40,534 nucleotides of DNA from Deinococcus sp. YIM 134068 (GTDB taxonomy: Bacteria > Deinococcota > Deinococci > Deinococcales > Deinococcaceae), in NCBI RefSeq assembly GCF_036543075.1, contig NZ_JAZHPF010000028.1, positions 1-40,534 on the forward strand. Reading direction: 5' to 3'. Shown one piece after another: positions 1-8,100 of the stretch. How positions within the stretch are numbered: position 1 is the first letter of the stretch; the number at the start of each line of letters is the position of its first letter. Position numbers and translations under genes: made by a program. The notes below the pieces were generated by a model that was given only the letters and a program-made list of their open reading frames with translations, was not told the origin of the DNA and made no database searches.

Positions 1-13
1 TGCTCTTCCGATC
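1..13. other. Probable sequencing-adapter remnant at contig end
   Basis: The first 13 bases, TGCTCTTCCGATC, match the 3' end of the Illumina TruSeq-type adapter (…GTGTGCTCTTCCGATCT) apart from its last T. The match begins exactly at base 1, as expected for untrimmed adapter at a contig end. I treat these bases as artefact. Confidence 0.8.
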
Positions 14-44
14 GGGGGCCGGGGGCGGACGGGAGGGGGCGAAA

Positions 45-1082
45 TCAGGGGCCGGGCACGGCGACGGCCTCCGGGGAGTGGTGGGCTGGAACGGGCGCGG
101 TGGAGTCCCGCTGGGTGAAGGTGGTGCTCAGCCGGACCAGCTCCGGCACCTCGCGGCCCTCCAGCAAGTCCAGCAACGTGCGGCAGGCGAGGGTGCCGAG
201 GTCGTAGGCGGGCTGCGCGACCACGGTGATGGCAGGCGTCATCGTCTGCGCCCAGCGCGAGTCGTCGAAGCCCACGAGGGAGAGGTCGTGCGGGAGATTC
301 AGGCCGAGGTCGCGGGCGGCGAGGACCGCGCCCACCGTCATCTCGTTGTTGCCCACGAAGAGGGCGGTGGGCCGCTCACCGGGCGGCAGGGTGAGGAGGG
401 TGTGCGCCGCCGCCCGCCCGTCGGCCTCGCGGTGGTGGCCGGGCCGCACGAGGTCGGGGCGGTAGGGGAGGCCCGCGTCCGCGAGCGCCCGCACGTAGCC
501 CGCGTGCCGCTCCACCGCCGTGGAGATGTCCTGCTGCCCCACCACCATCCCGATGCGGCGGTGGCCCAGGGCCGCGAGGTGCGACACCGCCCGGTAAGCG
601 CCCGCCTCGTTGTCCACCATCACCGTGTGGGCACCCGCCCGGCCACTCGTGCGGTCCAGCTCGATCACGGGGAGGTCCGGCAGCAGGTCGAGGTTGACGT
701 GGGCGGCGGGCGTCGGCACCACGATCAGCCCGCGCGGCAGGTGCCCCCGCAACGTCTCGAAGGCCCGGCGCTCCTTGTCCGACTCCTCGTCGGTGTTGAA
801 CATCAGCACCGTGTAGCCCTGCGCGTCCGCCACGTCCTGCACGCCTTTGGCGAGCGTGGCGTGGAAGGGGTTGAGGATGTCGGTGACGACCAGCCCCAGC
901 GTCCGGCTTCCGCGCTGGCGCAGGCTGCGTGCGAGCACGTTGGGCCGGTAGCCCAGGGCCTCCGCCGCCCGCGCCACCCGCGCCCGCGTCGCCTCCGCCA
1001 CGAGTTCGGGCCGGGTCAGCGCCCGCGACGCCGTGGCCGGGGACACCCGCGCGAGTTTGGCGACCTCCTCCAGACCGACCAT
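45..1082 (-). CDS. LacI-family transcriptional regulator
   Basis: A 345-residue repressor of the LacI/GalR family that binds DNA as a dimer and is released or activated by a small ligand, usually a sugar. The N-terminus (residues 1-55) is the LacI helix-turn-helix: VAKLARVSPATASRAL, then a hinge helix RPNVLARSLR. Residues from about 60 form the periplasmic-binding-protein-like ligand domain, with TLGLVVTDILNPFHATLAKG and near the C-end LSLVGFDDSRWAQTMTPAIT. I start at the ATG at 1082 because the HTH begins at once and AAGGAAG lies just upstream; an in-frame extension of 78 codons is not LacI-like. A perfect LacI-type operator lies in its own 5' region, pointing to autoregulation. It is divergent from the ABC-F gene, and no sugar operon is visible to name its ligand. 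Confidence 0.93.
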   Translation of the reverse strand: MVGLEEVAKLARVSPATASRALTRPELVAEATRARVARAAEALGYRPNVLARSLRQRGSRTLGLVVTDILNPFHATLAKGVQDVADAQGYTVLMFNTDEESDKERRAFETLRGHLPRGLIVVPTPAAHVNLDLLPDLPVIELDRTSGRAGAHTVMVDNEAGAYRAVSHLAALGHRRIGMVVGQQDISTAVERHAGYVRALADAGLPYRPDLVRPGHHREADGRAAAHTLLTLPPGERPTALFVGNNEMTVGAVLAARDLGLNLPHDLSLVGFDDSRWAQTMTPAITVVAQPAYDLGTLACRTLLDLLEGREVPELVRLSTTFTQRDSTAPVPAHHSPEAVAVPGP

Positions 1083-1145
1083 AGGGTGAGACTTCCTTTC
1101 GAGAGAAGGCGTGTGAGACGCGAGAAACCGTCGAATGACCGGTTT

Positions 1146-1159
1146 TGCAAACGATTGCA
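1146..1159. promoter_or_regulatory. LacI-family operator in the divergent intergenic region
   Basis: TGCAAACGATTGCA fits the LacI/GalR/PurR-type operator TGnAAnCGnTTnCA at every defined base. It lies about 64 bp upstream of the lacI-type start, just downstream of a candidate promoter reading toward that gene, where a bound repressor would block transcription. Confidence 0.75.
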
Positions 1160-1173
1160 GTTGTGGTAGGTGC

Positions 1174-1202
1174 AGTGTCGGGGATTTCACGAAGAATGTC
1201 AA
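1174..1202 (-). promoter_or_regulatory. Candidate promoter of the LacI-type gene
   Basis: On the minus strand TTGACA (1202-1197), 17 bp and GACACT (1179-1174) make a consensus -35 with a weak -10. The predicted transcription start falls close to the operator at 1146-1159. Confidence 0.45.
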
Positions 1203-1270
1203 GGGTTCGTTAAGGCTGGGGGAAGGACGAGTGGGAGCGAACGCTTCCGATCCGGCCCTACACCCTGCGC

Positions 1271-1276
1271 TAGCCT
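1271..1276 (+). promoter_or_regulatory. Leaderless -10 box of the ABC-F gene
   Basis: TAGCCT lies 8 nt before the ATG at 1285 with no Shine-Dalgarno sequence between them. No convincing -35 is visible. Confidence 0.5.
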
Positions 1277-1284
1277 GCCCGGCG

Positions 1285-3429
1285 ATGCCGACGCTGATCG
1301 CCGCCGAAGACCTCACGCTGTCCTACGGGGAGAGGGCGGTGCTGGGGGGCGTGTCCATATCGGTGACGACGGGCGAGCGGGTGGCGCTCCTGGGACGCAA
1401 CGGGGCGGGCAAGACGACGCTGCTGCGCGTGCTGACGGGCGAGCTGACCCCCGAGGGGGGGGCGGTGTGGCGCTCTCCTGGTCTCCGCGTGGCCGTGCTG
1501 GAGCAGCAGCACGCGCACCCCCCCGGCCTGAGCGTGCGCCAGCTTATTGACGCGGCGCACCCTTACCGCGAACTCGAAACCGGGTTGCTGACGCTGGAGG
1601 CGAACCTCGGCGACCCCGCCACCCTCGCCGCGTGGACGGCCCTGCACACCCGGCTGGAGGACGTGGGCGCGTACACGTGGCCCGCCCGCGCCGCGCGGTT
1701 GCTCGGGGTGCTGGACCTTACCCGCTTCCGCGACCGGGAGGCGGCGACCCTCTCCGGCGGCGAGCGCACCCGCCTCGCGCTCGCGCTGGCGCTGGCCCGC
1801 GAACCCGACCTCCTGATCCTCGACGAGCCGACCAACCACCTCGACGTTAGGATGCGCGAGTGGCTGGAAGACCACCTGCGGGCCTTCCCCGGCGGCGTCC
1901 TCCTCACGAGCCACGACCGCGATTTCCTCGATGCCGTCGCCTCCCGTAGCGTATGGCTGGAGAACGGGGAGGCCACGGAGTATCCCGGCGGATACTCCCG
2001 CGCCCGCGCGCAACGGGAACTGGAGCGCCGCACCCAGGCCCGCGCCGCCCGCCTGACCGGACGTGAGGCCACCCGGCTTTCCGGCAGCGCCGAGCGGCTG
2101 GACGAGTGGGGCCGCCGCTCCCGCGCAGTGAAATCACGGGTGGACCGCCTACCCGTCACCGAGGCTCCCCTCCCCGAACGGCAGCTTCGGATGCGCCTCC
2201 TCGCGGGCACGGCGCGGGCGCGGGTCGTCGCATGGGGTGAACACCTCTCCAAGAGCTACGGCGGGCGTGAGGTGTTGCACGGGGTCGCCTTCAAGCTGCG
2301 GCAGGGCGACCGGGTGGCCCTGATGGGCGCGAACGGCACGGGCAAGACGACGTTGATGCGCCTCCTTGCGGGCGAGGCGCACCCCGATCCGGCCCCGCCC
2401 GGCGACCCCGAACCCGTGCTGCGGGTGGCAAGTGGGGTGAGTGTCGCCTCCCTCGACCAGACGTGGCACGGCCTGACGCCGGGGGAGGGGCTGCGTGCCC
2501 AGTTCGAGCGGAGATTCGGGGACCGCTCGCGGGCGCTCCTGGGGCGGGCGGGCTTCACCGCCGCCGACTGGCCCAAGACGCCCGAAACCCTCAGCGGCGG
2601 CGAGCGGGCGCGGGCCGGACTCGCTCTGGTGAGTGCCCTGCGCGCCGACCTCCTGCTCCTCGACGAGCCGACGAACCACCTCGACGTGGAGGCGCTCCTG
2701 GCGCTGGAGGAGGCCGTCCACGCCTACGGCGGCGCGGTGGTCATCGTCACCCACGACCGCCGCTTCGCCCGCGAGGTGGCGACCCGGCTGTGGGTGATCG
2801 AGGACGCGCAATTAAGAGAAGTCGCCGGATGGGGCAGCCGTGAGTACGCCGACCCCGCCCGCAGTTTGACGGGCGACCCGCCCCCACCGCCGCCGCCCCC
2901 CATGCCCCGTCAGCGGATGGGGGCCGTCGAGACCCAACTCGCGGACGTGCGCCGCCAGCTCGACGCGCCCCCCGGCACCCTCACCGGGCGCGAGGAGGCC
3001 CGCTTGCGCGCTCAGGCCCATCAATTGCAGTCCACGCTCCACGGCCTCTACGCGCAGGTCTACGCCGCCCCCCAGTTCGATGCTGAGGTGCGCGAGCCGC
3101 CCCTGACCGTCCGCGCGCAGAAGTTGGGCGAGGTCGGCGGCATGTTCTGGGCCGCCCGCGACGAGTCCTGCCCCCATCTCGCGTGGGACGGCCACACGCT
3201 GCGCTTCAATCAGCCGCCTCCCGCGTGGTACGGCGCGGCCCTCCTCGGCGGGGCGCTCCGCATCCTCTTCGAGCGGTGGAACGTGGGCCGGGCGCGGCTG
3301 GGCGAGGGCGGGCCGCTGCTGACGCGGCGGGCGTACTTCGAGCGGATTGGGGTGGTGGGGGGCCGTCAGCCGTCAGCCGTCAGCGATCAGCCGGAAGATG
3401 TACCCCCCAGCCTTCCCACTAACCACTAA
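1285..3429 (+). CDS. ABC-F family ATPase with extra C-terminal domain
   Basis: A soluble 714-residue protein with two ABC ATPase domains and no membrane segment, the ABC-F layout of ribosome-acting factors (EttA, Uup, resistance proteins). Domain 1 has Walker A GRNGAGKTT (37-45), signature LSGGERTRLALA and Walker B LLILDEPTNHLD. Domain 2 has GANGTGKTT, LSGGERARAGLAL and LLLLDEPTNHLD. A basic, Arg-rich linker joins them. After domain 2 come a proline run, a helical stretch and about 100 residues I do not recognise. The last ~20 residues are encoded by intergenic-type repeats (GTCAGCC units and AACCACT heptamers), so the original stop seems to have been lost. I chose ATG 1285, not an in-frame start 50 codons upstream, because the ABC fold begins here and a -10 box sits 8 nt upstream. 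A role in translation is inferred from the family. Confidence 0.92.
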   Translation: MPTLIAAEDLTLSYGERAVLGGVSISVTTGERVALLGRNGAGKTTLLRVLTGELTPEGGAVWRSPGLRVAVLEQQHAHPPGLSVRQLIDAAHPYRELETGLLTLEANLGDPATLAAWTALHTRLEDVGAYTWPARAARLLGVLDLTRFRDREAATLSGGERTRLALALALAREPDLLILDEPTNHLDVRMREWLEDHLRAFPGGVLLTSHDRDFLDAVASRSVWLENGEATEYPGGYSRARAQRELERRTQARAARLTGREATRLSGSAERLDEWGRRSRAVKSRVDRLPVTEAPLPERQLRMRLLAGTARARVVAWGEHLSKSYGGREVLHGVAFKLRQGDRVALMGANGTGKTTLMRLLAGEAHPDPAPPGDPEPVLRVASGVSVASLDQTWHGLTPGEGLRAQFERRFGDRSRALLGRAGFTAADWPKTPETLSGGERARAGLALVSALRADLLLLDEPTNHLDVEALLALEEAVHAYGGAVVIVTHDRRFAREVATRLWVIEDAQLREVAGWGSREYADPARSLTGDPPPPPPPPMPRQRMGAVETQLADVRRQLDAPPGTLTGREEARLRAQAHQLQSTLHGLYAQVYAAPQFDAEVREPPLTVRAQKLGEVGGMFWAARDESCPHLAWDGHTLRFNQPPPAWYGAALLGGALRILFERWNVGRARLGEGGPLLTRRAYFERIGVVGGRQPSAVSDQPEDVPPSLPTNH
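3363..3396. repeat. GTCAGCC tandem repeat inside a gene end
   Basis: Three to four degenerate copies of the GTCAGCC/GATCAGCC unit, the complement of the GCTGACGGCTGA family found elsewhere in the window. They are translated as the tail of the ABC-F protein. Confidence 0.7.
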
Positions 3430-3441
3430 CCACTAACCACT
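3417..3441. repeat. AACCACT heptamer tandem repeat
   Basis: A partial CACT followed by three exact AACCACT copies. The first copies supply the stop codon of the ABC-F gene; the array ends 7 bp before the -10 box of the next gene. Confidence 0.85.
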
Positions 3442-3447
3442 CCCCGC

Positions 3448-3453
3448 TATACT
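3448..3453 (+). promoter_or_regulatory. Leaderless -10 box
   Basis: TATACT, 7 nt before the ATG at 3461, with no Shine-Dalgarno sequence. Confidence 0.6.
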
Positions 3454-3460
3454 CCCCCGC

Positions 3461-3922
3461 ATGGAAGACCTCATCAAAGGCCGTCTGGGCGGCGAGGCCG
3501 ACGGGTACGGCGTGCGCTGCGTCATCGACGGGGACCGCATCTCCGGGCGGGCGGGCGGCAAGCTCCACGGCAAGGACATCGATCTGGAGATCACCGAGCG
3601 CGGTGTGCAGGGCACCGTCGGCGACGAGGGCGTGAAGATCGAGCTGGAGGAGGGCGAGCTGCGCGGCAACGTCGGCAGCCAGCGCCTCGTGCTGCGCGGC
3701 GTGGACCGTGTGACAGGCTTTTTCGGCGAACCCATCGTGGGCTGGAACGTCCTCGCCCAGCAGCAGGGCGAGAAATTGCAGGGCCAACTCGGCAGCACCG
3801 TGCTGGGCCGCCCCTTCGCGCTGGACCTCGGCACCGCGCCGGGCTGGGTGGGCACGCTCGTCGCGGTGGTGGCGTTCTACGCGCTGGAGCCGCGCGCGAG
3901 CGTGAGCGTGGGGAGCCGGTAG
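3461..3922 (+). CDS. Conserved-looking hypothetical protein, 153 aa
   Basis: I do not recognise a named family. The protein is Gly-rich and acidic, with regular alternation suggesting β-strands: repeated short units such as GGEADGYGV, DGDRISGRAGG, ERGVQGTVGDEGVKIELEEG, GELRGNVGSQRL. It ends in a hydrophobic stretch WVGTLVAVVAFYALEP (about residues 128-143) that could be a single C-terminal membrane anchor. There is no signal peptide. The start is supported by a TATACT box 7 nt upstream. The downstream hairpin at 3961-3999 ends transcription before the convergent GIY-YIG gene. Confidence 0.75.
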   Translation: MEDLIKGRLGGEADGYGVRCVIDGDRISGRAGGKLHGKDIDLEITERGVQGTVGDEGVKIELEEGELRGNVGSQRLVLRGVDRVTGFFGEPIVGWNVLAQQQGEKLQGQLGSTVLGRPFALDLGTAPGWVGTLVAVVAFYALEPRASVSVGSR

Positions 3923-3925
3923 AGC

Positions 3926-3953
3926 GGTCAGCCGTCAGCTTCCAGCGACCAGC
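3926..3953. repeat. Degenerate GTCAGCCGTCAGC repeat
   Basis: A short degenerate member of the GCTGACGGCTGA family (here in complement), lying between the stop of the 153-aa gene and its terminator. Confidence 0.55.
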
Positions 3954-3960
3954 AAAAGAA

Positions 3961-3999
3961 GAGAAACGCCCCGGCCTGTGCTGGGGCGTCGTTCTTTTT
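3961..3999. terminator. Bidirectional intrinsic terminator
   Basis: ACGCCCC (3966-3972) pairs with GGGGCGT (3983-3989), followed on the plus strand by CGTTCTTTTT. Read on the minus strand the same hairpin, lengthened by inner pairs, is followed by TTTCTCTTCTTTT. It serves the convergent genes ending at 3922 and 4012. Confidence 0.85.
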
Positions 4000-4011
4000 G
4001 GATATGGGAGG

Positions 4012-4992
4012 TCAGCTCTCCAAATCGGCTTGGAACGCGCATAGAGCGCCGTCCACGAGATCAAGGCAATGGGAGGGGCCGTAGTACGTCGGTCCCTTCC
4101 GCATGAGGCGCAGGTTGAGGAGGGCCATCGCGGCGTTGGCGGTCGGGTCGAGCATCAGGGTGTGGATGTTCTCCGCGTCGTCCGTGCATAACTGGAACTG
4201 GTCCTGTCCACCGGGGGCGTAGGCATGGTCACTGACGCCCCAGCCCTCTTGGGTCAGCTCGTTCATCCAGTCCTCGCCCAGTTCCTCCTCGAAGGGCGTG
4301 CGGGCGAGGTGGAAGGTGGCCGACAAACTCTCCGGGGAACCGATCAGGCTGAACACCTCCTGCATGTTCAGACTCACGCGGGCGTAGAGGGTTTCCTCCC
4401 GTCCGACTCCGTAAGGAAGACAGGAGACCATCCAGAAGGTCAGCTCTGTTCGGCGTGGGGCGGGGAGGGCCGCGTTCAAGTAGAGGCCCAGCGTGAATAA
4501 CGCTTCTTGCGCGTGAGGGAGGCCAAGTAGCCGCTCATACTTTCGGCGGTGCCGCCGCCGCAGGGCGTCATCCTGAATCCGATCATCGCTCTCCTCGATA
4601 GCGTCGTGGTCGTTCAGCCACGCCGTCTGCTCGTCGGGACTCAGCACGAGGTCGAGGTCGCGCTCACCCGAGACGACGCTCATCAACGCGATGTTTCGCA
4701 GGGCGACGCCTGCCGCCTCCAGGGTGTGAATGCAGCGCCGCTCGGTCTGATTCAGGTCCTGTGCCGCACACGGCTGGAAGGCGATGTGCGTGATGTCCGC
4801 GTGCGTCCTGCGATGCTGGCTGAAGCGCCGCACCACATCCACCGCCTGACCGACGTACCGCTCTCCCGTCTCGAACCCCATGGTATAGATGCCGCAGCGT
4901 TTCCCAGGACGGTAGAGGTCGGCGACGGAGGGTCGGCCCCTGATCTCTGTCCAGGGTGGGAAGCCCAGTTGAGCCAGCAATTCGTCGCTCAT
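4012..4992 (-). CDS. GIY-YIG nuclease-domain protein
   Basis: 326 residues. The N-terminal part carries a GIY-YIG catalytic fold: GIY at 34-36, YVG at 46-48, the catalytic Arg in VVRRFSQH (55-56), His60, and Glu84 in QTERRCIHTLEAAG. These endonucleases cut DNA with one metal-binding Glu and the Arg; known members serve in repair, homing and restriction. Residues from about 95 to 326 form a long domain I do not recognise, with an acidic stretch and an Arg-rich DDALRRRHRRKYERL. It lies alone between a bidirectional terminator and the tamB terminator, two hairpins similar in sequence, and its base composition looks somewhat less G+C-rich than its neighbours. Specificity and role are unknown. Confidence 0.8.
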   Translation of the reverse strand: MSDELLAQLGFPPWTEIRGRPSVADLYRPGKRCGIYTMGFETGERYVGQAVDVVRRFSQHRRTHADITHIAFQPCAAQDLNQTERRCIHTLEAAGVALRNIALMSVVSGERDLDLVLSPDEQTAWLNDHDAIEESDDRIQDDALRRRHRRKYERLLGLPHAQEALFTLGLYLNAALPAPRRTELTFWMVSCLPYGVGREETLYARVSLNMQEVFSLIGSPESLSATFHLARTPFEEELGEDWMNELTQEGWGVSDHAYAPGGQDQFQLCTDDAENIHTLMLDPTANAAMALLNLRLMRKGPTYYGPSHCLDLVDGALCAFQADLES

Positions 4993-5039
4993 AACAGGGT
5001 CCCATCAAAACATGAGGCGGCCAACCTCCTACCAAGTTC

Positions 5040-5083
5040 AAAAGAAACACCCCAACCTACGCTGGGGCGTCCCCTTGTGTTCT
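5040..5083 (-). terminator. Intrinsic terminator of tamB
   Basis: On the minus strand ACGCCCCAGC pairs with GTTGGGGTGT around the loop GTAG (10 bp including G·U pairs), followed by TTCTTTT. It lies 72 bp past the tamB stop. Its sequence closely resembles the terminator at 3961-3999. Confidence 0.8.
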
Positions 5084-5150
5084 GGCTGACGGCTGACGGC
5101 TGATAGCTGACGGCTGATAGCTGACGGCTGATAGCTGACGGCTGAAAGCT
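5084..5150. repeat. GCTGACGGCTGA tandem array
   Basis: About 67 bp of GCTGACG and GCTGATA heptamers. Their compound unit TAGCTGACGGCTGA occurs three times in full. The array fills the gap between the tamB stop codon and its terminator, so it is transcribed at the end of the tamB message. Confidence 0.9.
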
Positions 5151-5154
5151 CCCC

Positions 5155-8100
5155 CTACCTCCTGAACAGCCGGTACGTCACCCCGAACCGGAGCTGCGTG
5201 CTGTCCTCGTCGTTCTGCACCCCCAGGCTCACGCTGGCGCGGCGGCCCAGGTTGTAGGCGGCGGAGAAGCTGGGGCGCACCGACTCCAGATTCAGGCCGT
5301 TCAGGGGCGTGCTCACCCGGAAGGTCACGCGCCCGTCGGGCGTGCTGTAGGTGGCGTCCAGCAGACCCTCACCGTTGAGGTCCACCTGGTACTGGAGGTA
5401 CAGCTCGCGCGTCAGGTACGAGCCGACCGTGAGGGTCGCGCCCAGGGTGCCGTCGTCCACCGAGAGATTTGGGGTGAGGCGGAACACGTCCAGTCCCAGC
5501 GAGCGGGCGATGTTGCGCTCGATCTCGCCGAGGACGAAGACGTTCAGCGCCGTTTGCAGGGCCGAGGTGCCCAGCGCGGTGAGGTTGCCCGGCAGCGTCT
5601 CCAGGTTGGGCACCCCGGTCGCCACGAGGGCGTAGAGCTGCGCCTCCGTGTACGCGACGCCCGTGCCGGGGTCCTCGCAGGCGTCGCCCTCAACCGTGCA
5701 GCGCAGGTTCGTCCGCAGGTCCAGCACGCTCTCGCCGCTCGGCAGGGTGCGGAAGTTGCCGCCCACGTCCAGGGTGACGGGCACCCGCTGTCCGGTGGAA
5801 CTGGCGGCCACCGTGCCCGCCGCCACGACGCCGAAGCTGGGGTACACCCCCTCGCCGGAGAACGTGACCTGCCCGCTCCTGAGCGCGAACTCGTTCTCGC
5901 GCAGGAAGAGGGTGCCGCGCTGGGCGAGGATGTTGCCGCGCAGCAGGGGCCGCGCCCCCGTGCCCGAGACGGTCAGGTCGCCGCTGAACTCCGCGCGGGC
6001 GAGCGCCTCGTCCACCCGGATGCCGTTCGGGGCGCGAACGGGGATGTCCTCGAAGACCAGCCGTTCCAGGAAGGGGGGGGTGGGCCGTTCCCCGGCGGTC
6101 GCCCCCTCCGCCTCGGGCTGCGGGAAGGTCCGGTACTCCTCGGGGAGCGGGCTGGGGAAGTTGTCGGTGGTGCGGCCATTCGTGCCGGAGGCCGTGCCCC
6201 CGCCGCTCGTGCTGTTGCCGGGGCCGGGCAGCGTCGCCGTCGTCTCCGGGCGTCCCAGCGTGAGGCGCAGGAAGTTCGCCGCCCCGCTCACCCGCACGAG
6301 CGTCCCGTCGTCCACGAGGCGCAGGTCCGCATTCAATGAGCTGTCGCGCCCGTACACCACGGCGAGCGGCAGGTCGTACGTCCGCGCCGTGAGAGTGAGG
6401 TCCAGCCGGGGAGTCAGCGCCCCCGTCACGCTCAGCGTCCCCGCCGGGTTGGTGGCGGTGCGGGCGCTCTGGCTGCGGGCGTCCAGCGTCCAGCGCGTCT
6501 CGCTCGTCTGGGCGACGGTGACGGTGGTGTTCGGCAGTGCCCCGAGCGCCTGCGGGGCGAGCAGGCCCGTGAAGACCGCCCGCGTCCCCGACAGCCGCCC
6601 CAATGTGAGCTGCCCGCGCAGGTCGAGGCTCCCGTCGGTGCCCACCGTGCCGCCCGTCAGCACCCGCCCGCTCGCGGTGAAGGCCCCCGAGTCGGGCAGG
6701 TCGCCCGTCAGGGTGGGAATCTGGAGGCTCAGGCCCGCGAGCGCCCCCGTGAGGTTCTGTGCCCGCAGCAGCCCGCGCGGGCGGTCGTAGGTGCCCGCCG
6801 CCGAGAGGGTGATCGTCCCCTTGAGGCTCGGCGTCAGCTCCGCGAGGCCGGGGATCAGCCGGAGGACGGGCGTGAAGGTCGTGTCGCGGAACACGGCGGA
6901 GAGGTCCACCCGCTCGCGCGTGTAGCCGCCGCGCACGTCCCAGGTGCCCGCGCCGCCGAGCTGGATGTTCACGGTCCGCAGCTCGCGCGCCGCGTAGTCG
7001 AGCGTGCCCGTGCCCGTCAGCGTCTCGGTCACGGCGGCGTCACCCGTGCCGCTCGTGGCGGTCACGCGGATGCGCTCGGCGACGACCGTGGCGCTGCCCG
7101 CCGCCGGGTCCGCGAGGGGGAACTGGAAGCGGGCCACGCCCGTCACGACCCCCTCGCCGACGGAGGTGCCCGCGAAGGCCCCGGCGACCGCCCCCAGCGG
7201 CAGGGCTTGCAGGGTTGCCCGCCCCGAGAGAACGCCGCCCGTCAGAGAGGCGAAGAAGTCTGTCTCCCCCAGGAAGCCGCGAATCCGCCAGTCGCCGCCG
7301 ACGAGCGTGCCCTCCACCCGCGCGCCCAGCGCCTTCTGCGCGATCTGGAGCGCCGGGCTGCTGACGACGACCGTGCCGCCGCCGTCTTGGAGGGTCGCCT
7401 CGCCGTTCACCCGGCCCGACAGCCCCGGCGCGATGCCGAGCCGCCCGATCTCCACCCCGTCGAGGACGGCGCGGACCCGGTAGCCCTGTCCTGTGGGCTG
7501 CACGCCGAGTACGCTCTCCAGCGCGGGGAGCACGTCCGCCAGCCCGCCCTCGGCGGTCACGCGCGCCTCTCCCATCTCGTTCCCGGCGGTGAGGTCGGCC
7601 CCGAAGGTCCGCCCGCCCAGCGTGACCCGCCCCACCAGCCGCACGTCCTGTCCCATCGCCTGGAGGGGGTAGCGGGTTGCGTTCACGTTCCCGGTGAGGC
7701 CGGAGGTGCCCGCCGTGACGTTCGCCGTCAGCGTGCCGCCGTCGCGTGTGATCGTGCCCGTCGCGGTGCCCGTCCAGCCTTCCTCACCCTGGGTCGCATT
7801 CACGTTCACCGTGCCCGAGGGCAGGGCCGCGCTCGCCCGCACGGAGGGCCGCCCGCCCACCAGCGTCACGTCCGCCGCGAGGTCGCCCGCCAGCGTGACG
7901 CCGAGGTAGGGGACGGTGAGATCGCTCGTCACGTCGGCCACCCGCAGGGTGAGGGTGCCGTCGCGCGTCTCGGTGCTGACCGCGCCGTTCGCCGTGAGGA
8001 GGCCCGTGACACGCGGCACGCCCAGCCGCGCGAGGTCCAGACCCGGCAGGTTCGCCCGCAGGGTGCCCGCGCTCCAGGTGACGGTCCCCGCCGCGCGCCC

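Noticed and set aside
1231..1250. Second LacI operator near GGGAGCGAACGCTTCCG
   Set aside because: Only the right half resembles the operator; the left half lacks the TGnAA pattern.
1083..1316. 78-codon N-terminal extension of the LacI-family protein
   Set aside because: The added residues do not look like protein of this family, would cover the operator and promoter, and would overlap the divergent ABC-F start.
5084..5150. CRISPR-like array
   Set aside because: The units are contiguous 7- or 14-mers with no unique spacers, and there are no cas genes.
3956..5150. Transposon carrying the GIY-YIG gene
   Set aside because: The flanking hairpins also work as terminators of minus-strand genes and have no clean terminal repeats or target duplication, so similarity by shared function is enough; kept only as a lower-interest finding.
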